Shown in pieces: positions 61,573-64,000 of a DNA stretch of 64,000 bases (position 1 is the stretch's first letter; each line of letters opens with the position of its first letter). Below the pieces are notes generated by a model. The model did not search any database. It saw only the letters and a program-made list of their open reading frames with translations, and was not told the DNA's origin. Source of the stretch: Paraburkholderia sprentiae WSM5005. GTDB taxonomy: Bacteria; Pseudomonadota; Gammaproteobacteria; Burkholderiales; Burkholderiaceae. Both the position numbers and the translations under genes were made by a program. The stretch is from NCBI RefSeq assembly GCF_001865575.2, contig NZ_CP017561.2, forward strand, positions 744,001 through 808,000. Reading direction: 5' to 3'.

Positions 61573-62358
61573 ATGGCCATTACCTACAAGACCTCCGACG
61601 ATATCGCGAAGCTGCGCATTGCGGGCCGCCTCGCGGCCAATGTGCTGGCAATGATCGGCGAGCACGTCAAGGCAGGCGTCTCCACCGACGACCTCGACGC
61701 GTTGTGCAACGACTACATCGTCCACACGCAGAAAGCGATTCCGGCCAACGTCGGCTATCTGGGCTTTCCCAAGACCGTCTGCACGTCGGTCAACCATGTC
61801 GTATGTCACGGCATCCCGAATCGAAGCGAGATCCTGAAGGACGGCGACATCATCAACATCGATGTCGCGATCATCAAGGACGGCTATTTCGGCGACACGA
61901 GCCGCATGTACTGCGTCGGCCAGCCGAGCACGGTCGCACGTGCGCTGATCGACACGACCTACGAGGCGATGGTGGCCGGAATCCGCGAGGTGAAGCCGGG
62001 CGCGACGCTCGGCGACGTCGGCCACGCGATCCAGAAGGTGGCGCAGCGCGAGGGCTTCTCGATCGTGCGCGACTACTGCGGGCACGGCATCGGCAAGGTC
62101 TATCACGAGGACCCGCAGGTGCTGCACTACGGCCAGCCGGGGCAGGGCGTGCGCCTGAAGCCGGGCATGGTCTTCACGATCGAGCCGATGATCAACGCGG
62201 GCCGCGCCGGCACGTCGGTGCAGCGCGACGGCTGGACCGTGATCACGAAGGACCGCTCGCTGTCGGCGCAATGGGAGCACATGGTCGCCGTGACCGACGA
62301 CGGCTATGAACTGCTGACGCCGTGGCCGGACGGCGCCGGCGCCTACGAGGCGCCTTGA
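61573..62358 (+). CDS. map: Methionine aminopeptidase, type I
   Basis: Map removes the N-terminal methionine from new proteins. The 261-residue enzyme has the family start MAITYKTSDDIAKLRIAGRL, the metal ligands in DIINIDVAIIKDGYFGDTSR, CGHGIGKVYHEDPQVLHYG with the active-site histidine, and FTIEPMINAGRAGTSVQRDG, then AQWEHMVAVTDDGYELLTP. The frame is open upstream from 61471, but only the ATG at 61573 suits the family. It is single here, not next to rpsB as in some genomes. Confidence 0.96.
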   Translation: MAITYKTSDDIAKLRIAGRLAANVLAMIGEHVKAGVSTDDLDALCNDYIVHTQKAIPANVGYLGFPKTVCTSVNHVVCHGIPNRSEILKDGDIINIDVAIIKDGYFGDTSRMYCVGQPSTVARALIDTTYEAMVAGIREVKPGATLGDVGHAIQKVAQREGFSIVRDYCGHGIGKVYHEDPQVLHYGQPGQGVRLKPGMVFTIEPMINAGRAGTSVQRDGWTVITKDRSLSAQWEHMVAVTDDGYELLTPWPDGAGAYEAP

Positions 62359-62449
62359 GCGATACCGCATATTGCGGGCAAGAATAAATTGACTCGCCGG
62401 CCGGTTCGGTTAAAGCTATGCGTTAGGGTTTCCAGGGGTTTTCGTCTGC

Positions 62450-62983
62450 ATGAGTCCGTCATTGACCGTTCGCCGCATCACCGCTGATCAGGGCGCCGTT
62501 TTTCGCGAACTCCGCACCGCCTCGCTGCGGGAGGCGCCGTATGCCTTCGGCGCGACGCTCGAGGACGCGTTGTCGGCCGATGCCGCCAGTTTCGACACAA
62601 CCGCGGCGGATCACGCGGTTTCGCAGTCCGTCGGCACGTTCCTCCTTTACACCGAAGGCCATCCTGCCGGGCTGATCGAGGCGCATTTCGACGACACCGC
62701 GGCGCGCCGCGCGTTCGTCTGCGAATTATGGGTGGCGCCCGCCGTGCGTCATCTGCGCGGCGGCGAGTTGCTCGTCGATACCGCGAGCAGCTGGCTCGCG
62801 AATGCGGGCGCCACGGAAGTCTACGCATGGGTCGCCGACGCGAACCGCAATGCGATGCGCTTTTACGAGGCGCTCGGCTTTGGCCCGACCGGCGAGCACC
62901 GGCGCGTCGAGCGCGCGCCCGAACAGGTCGAAAGTCTGCTGGTGCGGTACGTGCCAACCACCTCACAGGTGTTCGCGCAGTGA
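62450..62983 (+). CDS. GNAT-family N-acetyltransferase
   Basis: This 177-residue protein fits the GNAT fold: LTVRRITADQGAVFRELRTA at the N-terminus, the AFVCELWVAPAVRHLRGGEL LVDTASSWL block that covers the acetyl-CoA pyrophosphate loop, and VYAWVADANRNAMRFYEALG FGPTGEHRRV as motif B. The acceptor substrate is unknown. It starts 91 bp after map on the same strand and is followed by a 211-bp gap before minC. Confidence 0.88.
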   Translation: MSPSLTVRRITADQGAVFRELRTASLREAPYAFGATLEDALSADAASFDTTAADHAVSQSVGTFLLYTEGHPAGLIEAHFDDTAARRAFVCELWVAPAVRHLRGGELLVDTASSWLANAGATEVYAWVADANRNAMRFYEALGFGPTGEHRRVERAPEQVESLLVRYVPTTSQVFAQ

Positions 62984-63194
62984 TCGCGCAAGCGGCGCGT
63001 CGCGCGCGCCGCTCCTCTTCGCCGTCCCCTTCATCGCGGTCTTTTTCCCGCTTGTATTTCATTCGCACCGTCGCGCGTCGATCGCATCGACGAAACGCAT
63101 TGCGCCCGCGCGCGCGAGCACCGATTCTCCCGGGAAAAATAGTGGCCGCGCGCGTGTACGCCTGTAAAATACGCAAAATTTTTTGCCGAACGCT

Positions 63195-64000
63195 ATGTCG
63201 CCCAAGAAATCGCCCTTTTTCGAACTGCGCAGCGGCTCCGTCGACACGCTCATGTTCGTGGTCAAGACGACCGACCTCGATGCGATGCGTGCCGAGCTGA
63301 CGCGACGCTTCGAGGCGACCCCCGAATTCTTCGCTAACGACGTCGTCGCGATCGACCTGCGGCGTCTCGCCGGCAACGAGCGCGTGCCGCTCGCCGACAT
63401 CGCGCAACTGCTCGACAGTGTGCGCATGCGTCCGGTCGGTGTGGTGGCGAATGCGGAGCAGGGATGGGCGACGGAGTCGGGATTGCCGCTGCTCGAAGCG
63501 CGTGACCGCCGCGGTACGCCGGCGAAGCAGGCCGATGACGACAGCACGGCGACGGCGGCAAGCGCGCCACTGGCCACCGAGGCAAGCGCGGGCACAAGCG
63601 AGGCGACGAGCACGGCGGTCGCCGCGGCCGCCGTCGAACCCACGCCCGCCGCCGAGCCGGTGCGCCTCGCCACGTCGCCGCAAACAATGGTCGTCGACAA
63701 GCCGCTGCGCTCCGGCCAGCGTATCTACGCAAAAGGCGATCTGGTCGTGCTCGGTCTCGTCAGCTATGGCGCCGAGGTGATCGCGGAAGGCAACATCCAT
63801 ATTTACGCGCCGCTGCGCGGCCGGGCATTGGCCGGCGTGCAGGGCAATCACGACGCGCGCATCTTCTGCACCTGTCTCGAACCGGAACTGATCTCGATCG
63901 CGGGTATCTATCGAACGACCGAGAACCCTCTGCCGGCCGACGTGCTCGGCAAGCCGGTGCAGATCTGGCTCGACGAAGAAAAACTGATGATCGAACCGCT
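63195..64000 (+). CDS. minC: Septum-site determining protein MinC (3' end outside window)
   Basis: MinC, with MinD, blocks FtsZ assembly away from mid-cell. 268 residues are visible; the frame is open to the window edge. The N-terminal FtsZ-inhibitory domain starts [20 protein letters not shown] and includes [20 protein letters not shown]. An Ala/Thr/Pro-rich linker follows (residues about 115-155). Then the C-terminal beta-helix domain opens with [40 protein letters not shown] and [20 protein letters not shown]. The linker is longer and more Ala-rich than in E. coli MinC. minD and minE presumably follow outside the window. Confidence 0.93.
   Translation, partial: MSPKKSPFFELRSGSVDTLMFVVKTTDLDAMRAELTRRFEATPEFFANDVVAIDLRRLAGNERVPLADIAQLLDSVRMRPVGVVANAEQGWATESGLPLLEARDRRGTPAKQADDDSTATAASAPLATEASAGTSEATSTAVAAAAVEPTPAAEPVRLATSPQTMVVDKPLRSGQRIYAKGDLVVLGLVSYGAEVIAEGNIHIYAPLRGRALAGVQGNHDARIFCTCLEPELISIAGIYRTTENPLPADVLGKPVQIWLDEEKLMIEP

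Overview
The window looks like a core-chromosome segment of a beta-proteobacterium of the Burkholderia/Paraburkholderia group. The DNA is GC-rich. The evidence for this placement is the gene content and order (zapA with a 6S RNA gene, a DUF3460-scpA-panC-panD cluster, a glucokinase-HexR fusion next to pgl and zwf, trxB/ftsK/lolA/rarA/serS) and proteins that read as Burkholderia-like throughout. There is no insertion sequence, prophage, CRISPR array or rRNA. One tRNA gene (Ser, anticodon CGA) and one 6S RNA gene are present. The first gene (LysR regulator) and the last gene (minC) run off the window edges.

Layout. 1-4.1 kb: a LysR fragment, lgt, a SIMPL-domain protein, an EVE-domain protein, 6S RNA (ssrS), zapA and a ZapB-like coiled coil. 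4.3-16.4 kb: a vitamin B12 block. A sigma70-type promoter and a cobalamin riboswitch precede btuB-btuC-btuD-cobT-cobS-cobC on the plus strand. The opposing group cobU-cbiB-cobD-btuF meets it tail to tail, and cbiP diverges from cobU. Together these cover B12/corrinoid uptake and the late steps (amidation, aminopropanol attachment, nucleotide loop assembly); no corrin-ring genes are present. 16.4-20.4 kb: a hotdog thioesterase, an orphan ParA, panD, panC, scpA and a DUF3460 gene. 20.6-26.9 kb: tamA-tamB outer-membrane assembly. 27-33 kb: metG, an OmpA-type lipoprotein, the Fe-S carrier apbC/mrp, a degenerate SodC-like lipoprotein and dcd. 33-37 kb: a PLP amino-acid decarboxylase, an LprI-like protein and a bestrophin-like channel.

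37-46.4 kb: glucose uptake and Entner-Doudoroff entry. zwf-pgl-glk/hexR on the minus strand and a GtsABCD-type glucose ABC transporter on the plus strand are fired from one compact divergent promoter. A perfect HexR-type palindrome (41481-41499) covers the -10 elements of both promoters. 46.4-50.2 kb: a LysR regulator, a glutathione S-transferase, an Smr-domain protein and trxB. 50.5-58.6 kb: ftsK, lolA, a small unknown gene, a CytX-like permease, rarA and serS. 58.7-61 kb: tRNA-Ser, then about 700 bp of conspicuously AT-richer non-coding DNA leading into a Tat-type lipoprotein with a clan GH-A-like glycoside hydrolase domain. 61.5-64 kb: map, a GNAT acetyltransferase and the start of minC.

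Most of the window is ordinary housekeeping DNA, and I do not see a clearly new multi-gene system. The observations most worth a second look are the mirrored promoters under one HexR operator, the SodC-like lipoprotein that has lost most metal ligands, and the AT-rich leader plus secreted glycosidase behind tRNA-Ser.
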